64,000 nucleotides of DNA from the NCBI RefSeq assembly GCF_000012865.1, contig NC_007503.1:1648001-1712000 (forward strand). Direction: 5' to 3'. Below the pieces are notes generated by a model. The model did not search any database, had not been told where the DNA came from, and saw only the letters and a program-made list of their open reading frames with translations. Positions 35,992-44,892 of the stretch are shown in pieces (positions within the stretch are counted from its first letter, which is position 1; every line of letters starts with the position of its first letter). The DNA is from Carboxydothermus hydrogenoformans Z-2901 (GTDB taxonomy: Bacteria; Bacillota; Z-2901; Carboxydothermales; Carboxydothermaceae). The translations under genes were made by a program, and so were the position numbers.

Positions 35992-36855
35992 TTAAACCAG
36001 GCCATTTAAAATTTCGCAGGCTTTAACGGTGTGCTTGCACAATACCGCCGTCGTGACCGAACCCACTCCACCAGGAACCGGGGTAATCTTGTCAACAATC
36101 GGCTCTACTTTGTCAAAATCCACATCGCCGCAGTACTTGCCGGGATTGTCCGGGTCTTCATTGATGCCTACATCTATAACTACCATCCCGGGCTTAACAT
36201 AATCTTCTTTTACCATCTTGGCCCGGCCCACTGCCGCCACCAAAATATCCGCTTCCCGGCATACGTCCGGTAGATTCTTGGTGCGGGAATGACAGATGGT
36301 GACGGTAGCATTTTCCCGCAGAAGAAGAATAGCCGCAGGTTTGCCCACCACCAGAGAACGACCAAGGACAACCGCTCTCTTACCCTCCAAAGGTATGTTG
36401 TAATATTTAAGTATTTCCATGACCGCCGTAGGCGTACAGGGCGGAAAGCCGGTAGGGTCATCGGCAAAAACTTTCCCGGCACTGCCTAAAGTAAGGGAAT
36501 CCACGTCCTTTTCCACGGGAATCAGGGAGCGGATTTTCCGCTCGTTTAAATGTTTGGGCAGCGGGCTAAACATGAGAATACCGTGGATATCCTTCTTTGC
36601 TCCAATTTCGATAATGGCTTTTTCAAAGGACTCCTGATCGATATCTTGGGGATATTCAAACACCTCGTAATCCATGCCGATAGATTCACAGGTTTTCTTG
36701 GCGCCACCCTCATAGTAGAGGTCATCGGGCCGGGCTCCAACCCGGACAATGCCAAGTTTCGGCACAATCCCCTTAGCCTTTAAATCGGCTACCCTTCCTT
36801 TTAACTCCTCTTTAATTGCATCGGCCACCGGTTTACCGGTAAGTCTTTCTGCCAT
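35992..36855 (-). CDS. folD: Methylene-THF dehydrogenase/methenyl-THF cyclohydrolase
   Basis: 287 residues. [11 protein letters not shown] and [10 protein letters not shown] are substrate-region motifs, [13 protein letters not shown] the NAD(P) loop, and [14 protein letters not shown] the C-terminal signature. The catalytic Lys lies in [14 protein letters not shown]; the usual Tyr-x3-Lys spacing is kept. Interconverts C1-folates; in CO- or H2-using Clostridia it serves the methyl branch of the Wood-Ljungdahl pathway. Follows fchA. Confidence 0.95.
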   Translation of the reverse strand: MAERLTGKPVADAIKEELKGRVADLKAKGIVPKLGIVRVGARPDDLYYEGGAKKTCESIGMDYEVFEYPQDIDQESFEKAIIEIGAKKDIHGILMFSPLPKHLNERKIRSLIPVEKDVDSLTLGSAGKVFADDPTGFPPCTPTAVMEILKYYNIPLEGKRAVVLGRSLVVGKPAAILLLRENATVTICHSRTKNLPDVCREADILVAAVGRAKMVKEDYVKPGMVVIDVGINEDPDNPGKYCGDVDFDKVEPIVDKITPVPGGVGSVTTAVLCKHTVKACEILNGLV

Positions 36856-36902
36856 TTTTTCTCCCCCTTTGCTACTGATTCCCCCAAAAAATTAATAATG
36901 AT

Positions 36903-37535
36903 TTATTTTTTAATTTGATTTATCACTAACTCCAGAGTCTCATCGGCAATTTTGCTGCCTTCATTTAATAACTGCTCCATCTCCGCTTTTGTTTTTTCCA
37001 CAAATTCCTGGTCCTTGATGGTGTTCAGGTTAATTAAAACATTGAGCATACCGCTAATAAGGGCCGATTTAAGGAATACCACCCCGCAGCCTACATCGGA
37101 AATGGCCAGTTTGGAGCCAATCTGCCCCATACGCTGGTGAATTTTAATCCCTTCAAAAGCTTTGCGCATAATTTCCATGGGAACCGAACAGGCATCCTTG
37201 GAACACTTCTCCAGGGTTTCTTCTTTGATTTTTTTCTGCTCTTCCGTTTCCGCCGGAAGGCCATAGGCCTTGGATAGAGGCTCAAACACCTCGGCATCTT
37301 TGTCAACCAGGCTCTTTAGCTCTTCAATAATTTGGCTTCCCCGGGCGATAAGTTCCTTTACTTCGTCCTCCACATCGGCGTACTTCTTTTTGCCCACCGT
37401 TAAGTTCCCCACCATGTTGGAAAGAGCCATACCAATCGCTCCACCGAGAGCAGCCGCTCCACCGCCACCGGGCACAGGAGCTTTAGATGCTAAAGCTTCT
37501 AAAAATTCGTTACAGGTTTTGTCTAACATAGACAT
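36903..37535 (-). CDS. fchA: Methenyltetrahydrofolate cyclohydrolase
   Basis: 210 residues of the FTCD_C/FchA family: APVPGGGGAAALGGAIGMALSNMV is the glycine-rich opening signature. Hydrolyses 5,10-methenyl-THF to 10-formyl-THF. Lying next to folD it apparently duplicates FolD's cyclohydrolase step, as seen in several acetogen-type genomes where FolD may act mainly as dehydrogenase. ATG at 37535 behind AAGGAGG. Confidence 0.93.
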   Translation of the reverse strand: MSMLDKTCNEFLEALASKAPVPGGGGAAALGGAIGMALSNMVGNLTVGKKKYADVEDEVKELIARGSQIIEELKSLVDKDAEVFEPLSKAYGLPAETEEQKKIKEETLEKCSKDACSVPMEIMRKAFEGIKIHQRMGQIGSKLAISDVGCGVVFLKSALISGMLNVLINLNTIKDQEFVEKTKAEMEQLLNEGSKIADETLELVINQIKK

Positions 37536-37559
37536 AAATAAATACCTCCTTAAAACTTT

Positions 37560-37814
37560 TTATTTCCCTGTTTTTAAGATGCACTTAGCCACCAAAAGAA
37601 AAACCTTTTTACTATCTACCGCTTCCTCCCCCCTTAACCATTGGCTTAATTTTCTTAAAATGTATTTCTTTTGAATATTTGTAATCTTTCCAAAATATAA
37701 TTTAAACCGTTCCCCTTTTATTTTCCCGGAGTTACATCGGTAACAGTGTTTTATTTCGGCAGGTTTTCTTTTTTTCCTGCCCAATCGGTCATAAAAAACC
37801 TTAATGTTTGCCAA
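37560..37814 (-). CDS. Possible small Cys-containing basic protein
   Basis: 84 codons from a TTG with no good ribosome site. Contains KHCYRCNSGKIKGE, a CxxC pair, and a basic helical C-terminus. It ends just upstream of the fchA ribosome site. No family recognised; may be spurious or the remnant of a longer gene. Confidence 0.35.
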   Translation of the reverse strand: MANIKVFYDRLGRKKRKPAEIKHCYRCNSGKIKGERFKLYFGKITNIQKKYILRKLSQWLRGEEAVDSKKVFLLVAKCILKTGK

Positions 37815-37837
37815 TAGTTTTATCGTTAAAACAAAAG

Positions 37838-37948
37838 CCCACCCGGTTTACCGGATGGGCTTAAATCTCTACCAGTATGCAGTAAACAAAAAAGCTCCCA
37901 CTTATGGGAGCCTTTACTTTCAATGGTCGGGCTGGCGGGATTTGAACC
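37838..37948. repeat. Left island boundary: duplicated tRNA-Pro 3' end plus terminators
   Basis: 111 bp, 109 identical to 52590-52700. On the minus strand it starts at the T-arm of tRNA-Pro (GGTTCAAATCCCGCC), continues through the acceptor and CCA, then two terminator hairpins (GCTCCC..GGGAGC and GCCCATCCGG..CCGGGTGGGC). The other tRNA parts are absent. Looks like an attachment-site copy made by integration into tRNA-Pro. Confidence 0.8.
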
Positions 37949-37964
37949 ACACTTGTCAGATGGC

Positions 37965-39079
37965 TTAACCCTTTGATTTAATTTTTTCTAAATCAATAAT
38001 ATATATGGTTGTAGTCAGATCTATCTCATCAAATGTTGCCACAAGCTTTCCATTACATTCAATAATTGAATCAACTCTTATTTCAAGCGGTATCCATTCC
38101 AGTTTATCCATAGAATACAATTCTAAATCACTTTGACTGTCCATTACCAGTATATATTTTTTCCCTATCCTAAACCTGGTTATGTGACCCGTAATATTTG
38201 TGTATGTATTATTTTTAATATCATACTCTTCAAATTTATGAGAAGTCCAGTCTCTAATGTTATTAAAATTTAGGGAATAAATTTTATTCCCGGCAAATTC
38301 CGCATATCCCGGGTATAAATATTTCGACTCATAGGTTTTTATCTTGTTTGTTTTTAAATCATAAAACTTATAATATCCTTTACCATCGTACGAGTCAGTC
38401 CAAAGTATTTTGTTGTCATTAATGTAAACAAAATTGTTATATAATTCAAGTTGTCTAATTGTACCAACAACTTTTGTTTTGTGGTTATTTAAATTATATA
38501 ACACTACTTTTCCGTTAAAATACTTGCCATCGTAACGGGTGGGTTCAACCCAGGCAATAAAATCCTTATACAAAAAAGGTGAAATTGGGGTAAGTCCCTT
38601 AAAGGCCAATTTTGCAATTAATTTTATTTTTCCTGTTTTTAAATCCTTTACGTAAATTCGGTGAAGTAACCCGTCTGCAGTTGAGTCGGTCCAGATAAGC
38701 CAGTTGTCATTAATCATAAGATTTTGCACCGAAGGATCATCAAACTCCGAGGTAAATATTTTTTCCGTTTGCTTGGTTTGTAAATTATATTTAATGATAT
38801 TTTTTGCAAATTCTGTATTATCACTTACACACATATACAAATCATTACCCACTAAAACTACATCTCCGATTCTTCCAAAAGGAGGTTTTAGTGATATAAT
38901 CGCATCAGCATAAGGATTTTTGTTTTCTTCTATGGTTTCGTTGTCTTCTATATTAGATTCTCCTGTTGCCTCATTAGATGGAGGATTTTGGTTCACCACT
39001 TCGTTTTGAGAGCATCCGCTCCCTAAAAAGAAAATATAATTAATAGAAAAACTACTATTATTAGAAATCTTTTTTTCAA
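37965..39079 (-). CDS. Beta-propeller-like lipoprotein, copy 1, with frameshifted signal peptide
   Basis: The mature part (~350 residues, after GSGCSQNE) has repeated strands with WTDS/YNL/YDLKTNKIK patterns suggesting a beta-propeller. TTG at 39079, six bases after GGGGTGG, opens a typical signal (KKRFLIIVVFLLIIFSF) that hits TAG. One extra T in the T5 run (39025-39029 on the plus strand, A5) would join it to FLGSGC and the mature part. The in-frame alternative, GTG 39089, gives a poor signal peptide. Nearly identical to 48126-49240, including the frameshift. Function unknown; may be decayed or switchable. Confidence 0.7.
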
Positions 39080-39268
39080 ATTTATCCACCCCAAAAATTT
39101 ATAACATCGCTTGACGTGCAATTGATTGAGCCCAAGCTTTTGAGCTGTTAAAACCACAATAGCTGAACTTTCTTTTTTAAGTCGGCCGGAGCAAGGTTTA
39201 TCGTTATCCTGGTGATGGGAAAATCAAACCCAGAATTATTTGGAATATTTTTGAAAATTTTTGTTTAA

Positions 39269-39291
39269 TACCACTAAAATTCTGGTATAAT
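39269..39291 (+). promoter_or_regulatory. Promoter with inverted repeat for MNT gene, copy 1
   Basis: TACCA-CTAAAATTC-TGGTA overlaps a -10 TATAAT (39286-39291). The inverted repeat could be the operator for autoregulation by the MNT/HepT pair. The -35 is poor (TTGTTT at 19 bp). Confidence 0.5.
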
Positions 39292-39342
39292 AAAAAGAAA
39301 ATCTGGTGGTTTACTCTTTCACTTTAATTACAGGTGATTTAG

Positions 39343-39768
39343 ATGAAAAGGAATTTGAATGATATTAAAGGGCAAATTGAAGAATTAAAAAAATACTGTG
39401 AACAAAATAAAAACATTTTAGCACTATATATATTTGGATCTTATGGCACCGAGCTTGAACGTATTACCAGCGATATTGATTTTGCAATGTTATTTAGAAA
39501 TAGCCCTTCACTTTTTGAAGAACTTGAGATTGAATCTGACATCAGCCAGATTTTCGGACGGGATAACATTGATCTTGTCAACTTAAACAAAACCCCATTA
39601 GATATTTGTCATCAAGTATTATATACAGGAGACCTTTTATATTGTACTGATGAAATAGCCCTTGCAGATTTTAAGGAGAAAGTTTTTAATGCCTACGGAG
39701 ATTATGGAATTACATTAAAAAAATTTTATGATGATTATATGAAAGGATTGAGAGATAAATATGCCTGA
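39343..39768 (+). CDS. MNT-domain nucleotidyltransferase antitoxin, copy 1
   Basis: 141 residues with the minimal nucleotidyltransferase signature GS-x10-DxD (GSYGTELERITSDID). MntA antitoxins neutralise HEPN toxins by adding AMP to them. ATG 39343, weak site (AGGTGATTTAG). It overlaps the broken HepT gene by 8 bases (ATGCCTGA). Copy 2 is at 50148-50573 and is nearly identical. Confidence 0.88.
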   Translation: MKRNLNDIKGQIEELKKYCEQNKNILALYIFGSYGTELERITSDIDFAMLFRNSPSLFEELEIESDISQIFGRDNIDLVNLNKTPLDICHQVLYTGDLLYCTDEIALADFKEKVFNAYGDYGITLKKFYDDYMKGLRDKYA

Positions 39769-40034
39769 AATTGATAAAAAAAGGGTTCTTGATAAAATCC
39801 GAGTAATTGAAAACAGCTTATCCAAATTAAAAACCCTTGCTCAGCTCCCGGTAAATGAATTTATATCTAAAGGTGGAATATGACGCTAACATATATAAGT
39901 TAATGGCTAAATTTCGAAATCGCATAGTTCATTTCTATGATGAAGTTGATGACATCGAAGTTTACAGAATCTTACAGAGCAATCTTGGAGATTTTGATTC
40001 ATTTATCCTGCAAATAAACAATTTGCATAATTAA
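39761..40034 (+). pseudogene. HepT (HEPN) toxin gene, internally deleted, copy 1
   Basis: N-terminal part MPEIDKKRVLDKIRVIENSL runs to TGA after ISKGGI; the C-terminal part resumes in another frame with KLMAKFRNRIVHFYDEVDD, which contains the HEPN R-x4-H motif. The middle ~70 residues expected in HepT are missing. Total is ~90 codons versus ~135. The same break exists in copy 2, so the deletion predates the duplication. Confidence 0.8.
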
Positions 40035-40037
40035 TTT

Positions 40038-40115
40038 TCATCCCTGGAAGCCCGCGACCTCCACTATTTCCCCATTAATGCCGTTTAAAGTAACGGTATG
40101 TACTTTGGCAAGCAT
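40038..40115 (-). pseudogene. Truncated 5' end of a comM/yifB-like gene, copy 1
   Basis: ATG at 40115 follows AAAGGAGAAGATAA. MLAKVHTVTLNGINGEIVEV matches the N-terminus of ComM/YifB Mg-chelatase-like proteins, then stops after 25 residues next to the HepT stop. The counterpart at 50843 reads ..VTLNGINDEKVEVEVD. It is a fragment, not a functional gene. Confidence 0.65.
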
Positions 40116-40180
40116 TTATCTTCTCCTTTAGCCATTTTTAAATCTTATTAGGCATAGATCCCAAAATTCCTCTAAAAAGA

Positions 40181-40204
40181 AAAAACCTGCTTGAAAAAGC
40201 AGGT
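40181..40204 (-). terminator. Terminator after the small membrane gene
   Basis: ACCTGCTT-TTTC-AAGCAGGT on the minus strand followed by TTTTTTC. Confidence 0.65.
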
Positions 40205-40223
40205 AAAAAGCAGATTTAAAGAA

Positions 40224-40567
40224 CTATTGTAATCCAAAAAAATGATAAATTTTCCTCATAGGCAAGAATAGCCAGTAATCGTCAATCATTAGAATTGATA
40301 CAAACCACATGGCTAAACCCAAAAAGGATGCTAGGACGCTTTTTTTGAGCTGGTAATTAAACCCAAGGAATGACCAAATGTTAATGAAAGTGAAATCCAT
40401 ACAAAGCTTAAAAATAGCCACCATAACGAAAATCCTGTTAAATAGCTGACGTTGTAAAAAGCAAGAATTGATAGCCAGTACCAGCGAAAGTTTATGTGAA
40501 TTCCCAAAATTATACCAATTATCCCCACAATAATACTGGCGTAAGCTAAAAAACTTAGGAACTTCAT
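40224..40567 (-). pseudogene. Small polytopic membrane protein, frameshifted at an A7 run
   Basis: ATG at 40567 has TGAGGTGAT in place. The first frame gives 78 residues (AYASIIVGIIGIILGI.., FSLWWLFLSFVWISLSL) and stops at 40331. Inserting one A in the A7 run (40340-40346) continues into SVLASFLGLAMWFVSILMID and on to a stop at 40224, giving ~114 residues with about four helices. Function unknown. Confidence 0.6.
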
Positions 40568-40743
40568 TGTATATCACCTCAAAAAAAGAAAGGTAGTATT
40601 ATAAAAAAATATTACTTTGTAACTATCCAAAAACTTATTATTTATTTAAGGAAAATATATTTCACCATGAAGATTACCTTTAGCTTCTCCAAAATGATCT
40701 ATGTCCCACATTTATTTCTTTCCATTTTTAATTCTCCTTTTTT

Positions 40744-40971
40744 ATGTTATCTCTCGAACTACTATTCAATGAAATATCAGACTATTACGAGAAAAATAGC
40801 ATCATAATTACATCAAACCTGGAATTTAATAACTGGGACACTGTTTTTCTTGATGACCGGCTGGCAGCAGCCGCGATAAACCACCTTATTCACCATGCTC
40901 ATATCCTGGTGTTTAAAGGTGCAAGTAATAGATTTCAAATTGCACTCTCAAACTTAAATTTTACCTCTTAA
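40744..40971 (+). pseudogene. IS21-family IstB ATPase fragment
   Basis: 75 codons match the C-terminal part of IstB transposition helpers: NSIIITSNLEFNNWDTVF, LDDRLAAAAINHLIHHAHI, LVFKG. The Walker A and B regions and the istA partner are absent. Transposition relic inside the island. Confidence 0.75.
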
Positions 40972-41105
40972 GTATCTTTTTACGCTGGCAATGGCCAATA
41001 TTTTTCCGCATTTTTCATTGCCGTTTTAATGCATTTTTATATTGCCAATCATAATCAATAGTTTTGTTTTCGTATAAAACATATTAATTTGCATTTTTTT
41101 AAAAT

Positions 41106-41303
41106 TTAATAATGTGCTATTGTAGCAATAGCAATAGCAATAAATAGTAATCCTACAGTTGCTAACAATGTATTTAATCCTGTATTCATATTATTATTAT
41201 GAATTTTCTTTAAAATTATAACCATATTAATAACAAATAAAGCACACGAAACAGGTAAGAAATAAACTAAAAAAATTAAAAAATTTTTAATAAAACTATT
41301 CAT
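41106..41303 (-). CDS. Small two-TM protein
   Basis: 65 residues from ATG 41303, preceded by AAAGGGGAG. Two hydrophobic segments (FLIFLVYFLPVSCALFVINM and LLATVGLLFIAIAIATIA) with a short polar loop. No family recognised. Confidence 0.55.
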   Translation of the reverse strand: MNSFIKNFLIFLVYFLPVSCALFVINMVIILKKIHNNNMNTGLNTLLATVGLLFIAIAIATIAHY

Positions 41304-41426
41304 CACCAAACTCCCCTTTAATAACATGTTATATCACTTTAATTTGACTTTTACAAGTAAATTATACCATTTAACTTTTTAAAAAATAAATTGTTTTTAA
41401 TTGCAACCTTATAACATTTATTAAAA

Positions 41427-41456
41427 ATAATAGGAGCCAGTTAGGCTCCTATTATT
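41427..41456 (-). terminator. Terminator after the 297-residue secreted protein gene
   Basis: AATAATAGGAGCC and GGCTCCTATTATT pair around a four-base loop; TTTTTAAT follows on the minus strand. The stem overlaps the stop codon. Confidence 0.8.
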
Positions 41457-42345
41457 TAATGTAAAATTGAACATCAGTATCCGGAGCTTGATCAAAAGCA
41501 AAAGATGGAGAGACCGACATTGAACCGCTAAAAAGGTCAATACCAAATAAAAGCGCTACTTGCTGATGGGCATAGTGGCCAAAAGCATTTGAATAACCAA
41601 TAAAATTAGAAGGTGTAGCATTTACTTTATATACCATATAACCACGATTATTTTCAACTACATAACCACCATCACTTCCTAAAAGGTCAAAAACAAAAGC
41701 ATAACCATTTACATTTTTTGCATAAGCTTTATAATATGTTTTTGTTATAGTATCTACTTGCCATAAAGGAATACCATCATCATAAAACCATCGGTCATAT
41801 ATATATTTTAAATATTCTGAACCTGAAATAGTACTTGTAGAACTACTATGAGTTATAGCAACAACATCATTTAATGTCCAAATTGGTTCCGTTAACCATG
41901 TAAAAGAATTTTTAAATAAAAACTGTTTATTCCCTAAGTCTGTTACAGTGGTAGTTTGTGTCATCCATGAACAAGAATTTGTGTCAGTTCCACCACTAAG
42001 AATACTAATACTACTTAAACTAATTTTATTATTATCATTCTTTTTTATTCTTTTTTTCTCACGATAGTTAAATACTTCTTTGATTGCTTGATTTTTTGAA
42101 ATTTCTACAAAACCTTCTTTAGGAGTAACTCTGTAAAATTTTTGAACAGATGAAATAACTTTTCCGTTTAATTTCGAATATTCTTGATATTCTCTATCAT
42201 CAAAATTTGCTATCTCATCTTCGGTAAACCCCAATTCCTTAAAATGTTCTATTTCATTTTTAGTATAACTTTTTGCAAAAGCCACCCCTGAAAACAAAAA
42301 TGTTATACAAAAAATTATTGTAAATACAGTAATAAACTTTCTCAT
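41452..42345 (-). CDS. Secreted protein of unknown function
   Basis: 297 residues from ATG 42345 (GGAGGTG six bases before); an upstream open stretch is not used. Signal peptide (RKFITVFTIIFCITFLFSGVAFA), a charged ~90-residue propeptide-like region (FTEDEIANFDDREYQEYSKL), then a Ser/Thr/Tyr-rich domain. The organisation suggests an exported proprotein; no catalytic motif recognised. Transcribed from promoter cassette R1 with a ~250-nt leader. Confidence 0.72.
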   Translation of the reverse strand: MRKFITVFTIIFCITFLFSGVAFAKSYTKNEIEHFKELGFTEDEIANFDDREYQEYSKLNGKVISSVQKFYRVTPKEGFVEISKNQAIKEVFNYREKKRIKKNDNNKISLSSISILSGGTDTNSCSWMTQTTTVTDLGNKQFLFKNSFTWLTEPIWTLNDVVAITHSSSTSTISGSEYLKYIYDRWFYDDGIPLWQVDTITKTYYKAYAKNVNGYAFVFDLLGSDGGYVVENNRGYMVYKVNATPSNFIGYSNAFGHYAHQQVALLFGIDLFSGSMSVSPSFAFDQAPDTDVQFYIK

Positions 42346-42590
42346 ATAAACACCTCCTCTGGAGCCCATGTGTATTTTACCTAAAGCTAAGCTATCGGCG
42401 AAACGCACTCTTGTCAAACCAAAGCCGATGAAATGGTATGCTGGCTTGTCGAGGGCTACTTTTCTCTGTCCTTTTATCCGCAGTCGACTTCTTCGTCACC
42501 CCTAACCAACCATGTTCTTGCAAATGAAAATTAGGTAAACCAAGGAAAGCAGAATTTATTTTTTTGTCACTCCTTTACTTGCCATTTTCA

Positions 42591-42642
42591 GGAATGCATT
42601 CCCCTTATTTACTATACTGCACTTTTTTTTTTTTTTTGTCAA
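42591..42642 (-). promoter_or_regulatory. Promoter cassette R1 with A15 spacer and palindrome
   Basis: Minus strand: TTGACA (42642-42637), 20-bp spacer that includes most of an A15 run, TATAGT (42616-42611), then the palindrome GGAATGCATTCC (42602-42591) at the predicted start. The same cassette occurs at 44571-44628 and 52411-52463. Confidence 0.6.
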
Positions 42643-42792
42643 GACAATTTTTAAAATTTTTTGTTATTTATGTTAAGATTTTTCTTATATCTAAGCTTTA
42701 GATGTGCTCACTTTAACATGGCATTACAAAAGCTGATTATTCCAATCCCATGAAAAATATTAATTACACACAAAACAAGTACCGTTTTTCTG

Positions 42793-42917
42793 TTATATCC
42801 ATTCTTCTATACCGGACAGAATTAATTCTCTTATAAGTGTTGTTGTTGGTATGTTTAATTTTTTTGACCAGCTTTCTAATTTTTATAAAGCCTATCTTCA
42901 ACGCTGAATGTTTTCAT
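42793..42917 (-). pseudogene. Ribbon-helix-helix (CopG-like) protein, frameshifted at an A5 run
   Basis: MKTFSVEDRLYK, then in the next frame KLESWSKKLNIPTTTLIREL and ILSGIEEWI-stop. One extra A in the run at 42880-42884 joins them into a 41-residue RHH protein of antitoxin/CopG type. Upstream at ~43010-43090 a Cys-containing stretch in broken frames (FVCPVC, KSGCKAYD) may be another remnant. No partner toxin seen. Confidence 0.55.
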
Positions 42918-43261
42918 AGCGTTTAATACTACCCTGATTCCCGTGGATTTTTTACCGTATAGCTTAATTCTTTTTTGCTTACTATTTAAAAATCAAGATG
43001 CCTTCAGGTTTTTTCTCCGTATCGTAAGCTTTACAACCCGATTTGCACATACGGGACAAACAAATGTACCGCATTTTTGAAAGTCGTTTTAAATATCTAA
43101 CTGTTTTTCAAGATTTAATTCTTTATAAGGCGTGTATAAACCCATGCTGGTAGCGTTGTTTAAAACATTCATCTTCTAAGCATGATCCATGCTTGGACGC
43201 AACAAATATAAGGCTGTAGACAAAGGTCAATAGTCTTATGTGAATAGATTTTCTTTTTAAT

Positions 43262-43465
43262 TTAAAAACCATGTTCTTTTTTGTAAAAAATATAATAAAT
43301 TAAGCCAAATGGAGGAAAACAAAATGCAGCAAAAAATCCCCAAAATAGAGCGGTCAAAAAACTCCAATTATGTTTACGACAATCGATAAATACCAATATT
43401 CCTATGATGGCTATCAGTCCAATAACCATGATACTGAATAGACTTTTAATAAGATCATAGTTCAT
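43262..43465 (-). CDS. Small two-TM protein
   Basis: 67 residues: helix ~9-28 (SIMVIGLIAIIGILVFI), a CRKHNWSFL loop, helix ~40-60 with a PPFGLIYYIFYKK ending, resembling the PLDc_N/superinfection-type small membrane module. ATG 43465. Lies 33 bases after the secreted protein gene, probably the same transcript. Confidence 0.6.
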   Translation of the reverse strand: MNYDLIKSLFSIMVIGLIAIIGILVFIDCRKHNWSFLTALFWGFFAAFCFPPFGLIYYIFYKKEHGF

Positions 43466-43498
43466 ACAATCAACACGATCCTTTCCAACTCTTAAAAG

Positions 43499-44329
43499 TT
43501 AAATGAAATCTACAGTTACTTTATCCATATATATACCAGAATTGGTGTCATCCCAAAAATCAGAAATAACCATTTGTGGAGAATAATTTGATACGCTGGT
43601 ACTTAAATGATATCTCAAACAGTAGGTGTGTCCAGCCTGAAGCACTACATATATTGAAAGGTTAATAGGAACATTGGTGAATTGGGAACCGATGCCTATA
43701 GAATCATTCACCAAAAGGATAGTAGAACTTCCAATCTGACTGCCGGCAGTAACATCATAAACTGTAACTTTCACCTCTGCTCCAGCAATACCTCCCAAGA
43801 AGCCAGGCACAGTTGAACCGCTGTAACTCCCTTTGAAACGGATATAAGCACCTTTAGAACCCGCTCCAGACACATAAATGGTTTTGCCTATATAGGCCCA
43901 TGACGAAGCACTCCCTAGACCAGTAGTCCAAGTATGGGAATCAATAGTATAAGAAGAATAACGTTCTGAAGCACCTGCTATCCCAAACGTACTATGTCCT
44001 TTGTTACCCATATCAGCAACGTAGAATGTGGCATCCGAACCAAGATAAACAGTATTTGCACTCATGGCCGAAACCGTGTTTCCAGTGTTATAAGCTTCAG
44101 CTGCATTCATCTCTTTATCTGCCTGGGACAAGAGATAAATAACATCCATCTTTGCTCTTTTGGTTAGTCGATCTGGATCCTTTTTTAGTTGTTTAATTTG
44201 TTCCGCTGTCAAGTCCCTAGTTCCCAACTCAACTGACATAGGGTTTTGGTCAGCAAAAGACACAGAAGCAAATAATATTAAAATTAAAAATATAGTAAGT
44301 AACAATATTACCAGAATTCGTTTTTTCAT
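43499..44329 (-). CDS. Secreted protein with Ser/Thr/Gly-rich beta domain
   Basis: 276 residues. Signal peptide (KKRILVILLLTIFLILILFASVSFA), a charged segment (TAEQIKQLKKDPDRLTKRAK), then a beta-rich C-terminal ~190 residues (YIGKTIYVSGAGSKGAYIRF; AGAEVKVTVYDVTAGSQIG). No enzyme motif seen; could be a surface or extracellular-matrix protein. ATG 44329 after AAGGGGTGAT. Driven by promoter cassette R2. Confidence 0.75.
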   Translation of the reverse strand: MKKRILVILLLTIFLILILFASVSFADQNPMSVELGTRDLTAEQIKQLKKDPDRLTKRAKMDVIYLLSQADKEMNAAEAYNTGNTVSAMSANTVYLGSDATFYVADMGNKGHSTFGIAGASERYSSYTIDSHTWTTGLGSASSWAYIGKTIYVSGAGSKGAYIRFKGSYSGSTVPGFLGGIAGAEVKVTVYDVTAGSQIGSSTILLVNDSIGIGSQFTNVPINLSIYVVLQAGHTYCLRYHLSTSVSNYSPQMVISDFWDDTNSGIYMDKVTVDFI

Positions 44330-44570
44330 TTTTCTTTATCACCCCTTGAAATCAATTTTTATTTTATCCTTTTTAATTTTAATCCTTTTTTCTTCTGACT
44401 TTTCTAAATACCATTTAAAAGAATTCGGTCATACCCAAGCATTTTCAATTAATGTCCATTTTTCTTCCTGTTCCTTAGTCCAACGCTAAAAAAAAGATTT
44501 TAATTTCCGATTGAAAGATCCTCATTACCTGCCCGTTTTAATTATAACCCCTTCCTATATTCCATTTTCA

Positions 44571-44628
44571 GGAATGCATTCCCTTTTATTACTATACTGT
44601 ACATTTTTTTTTTTTTTTTTTTGGTCAA
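44571..44628 (-). promoter_or_regulatory. Promoter cassette R2 with A19 spacer and palindrome
   Basis: TTGACC (44628-44623), 26-bp spacer with A19, TATAGT (44596-44591), palindrome GGAATGCATTCC (44582-44571). The ~110 bp upstream (44640-44755) also match 52470-52580. Between here and the gene at 44329 nothing else is seen. Confidence 0.6.
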
Positions 44629-44782
44629 TGCAATTTTTAAACTTTTTTGTCAATTGAGAAAAATCTCTTTCCTCTGCACTAACGGCTACTGCTACCTTCG
44701 CCGTTCGGGATTTTTAATCGTGAGGCTGCAACCATGCCGGGAACACGAAAAAACCCACCCGGATATCCGGATGGGTTTTAAA

Positions 44783-44807
44783 TGGTCGGAGCGGCGGGAT
44801 TTGAACC
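44783..44807 (-). repeat. tRNA-Pro-like 3' end in mid-island
   Basis: GGTTCAAATCCCGCCGCTCCGACCA, 22 of 25 identical to the 3' end of tRNA-Pro(GGG); the CTCCGACCA ending fits a second Pro isoacceptor. A terminator hairpin (AACCCATCCGG..CCGGGTGGGTT) follows at 44751-44779. No complete tRNA can be folded upstream. Probable internal attachment-site scar. Confidence 0.6.
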
Positions 44808-44892
44808 ACCAAAGTAGTCTAAAACACCCCAAGAACTTTTTCAATCTATTTTCCAAACATAATTAACCGTTAAAACTTGCCAAGATCTATTT

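Noticed and set aside
44808-44850. Complete tRNA upstream of the mid-island tRNA-Pro-like 3' end
   Set aside because: A TTGGGGT loop-like string is present, but no anticodon, D-arm or acceptor pairing can be formed.
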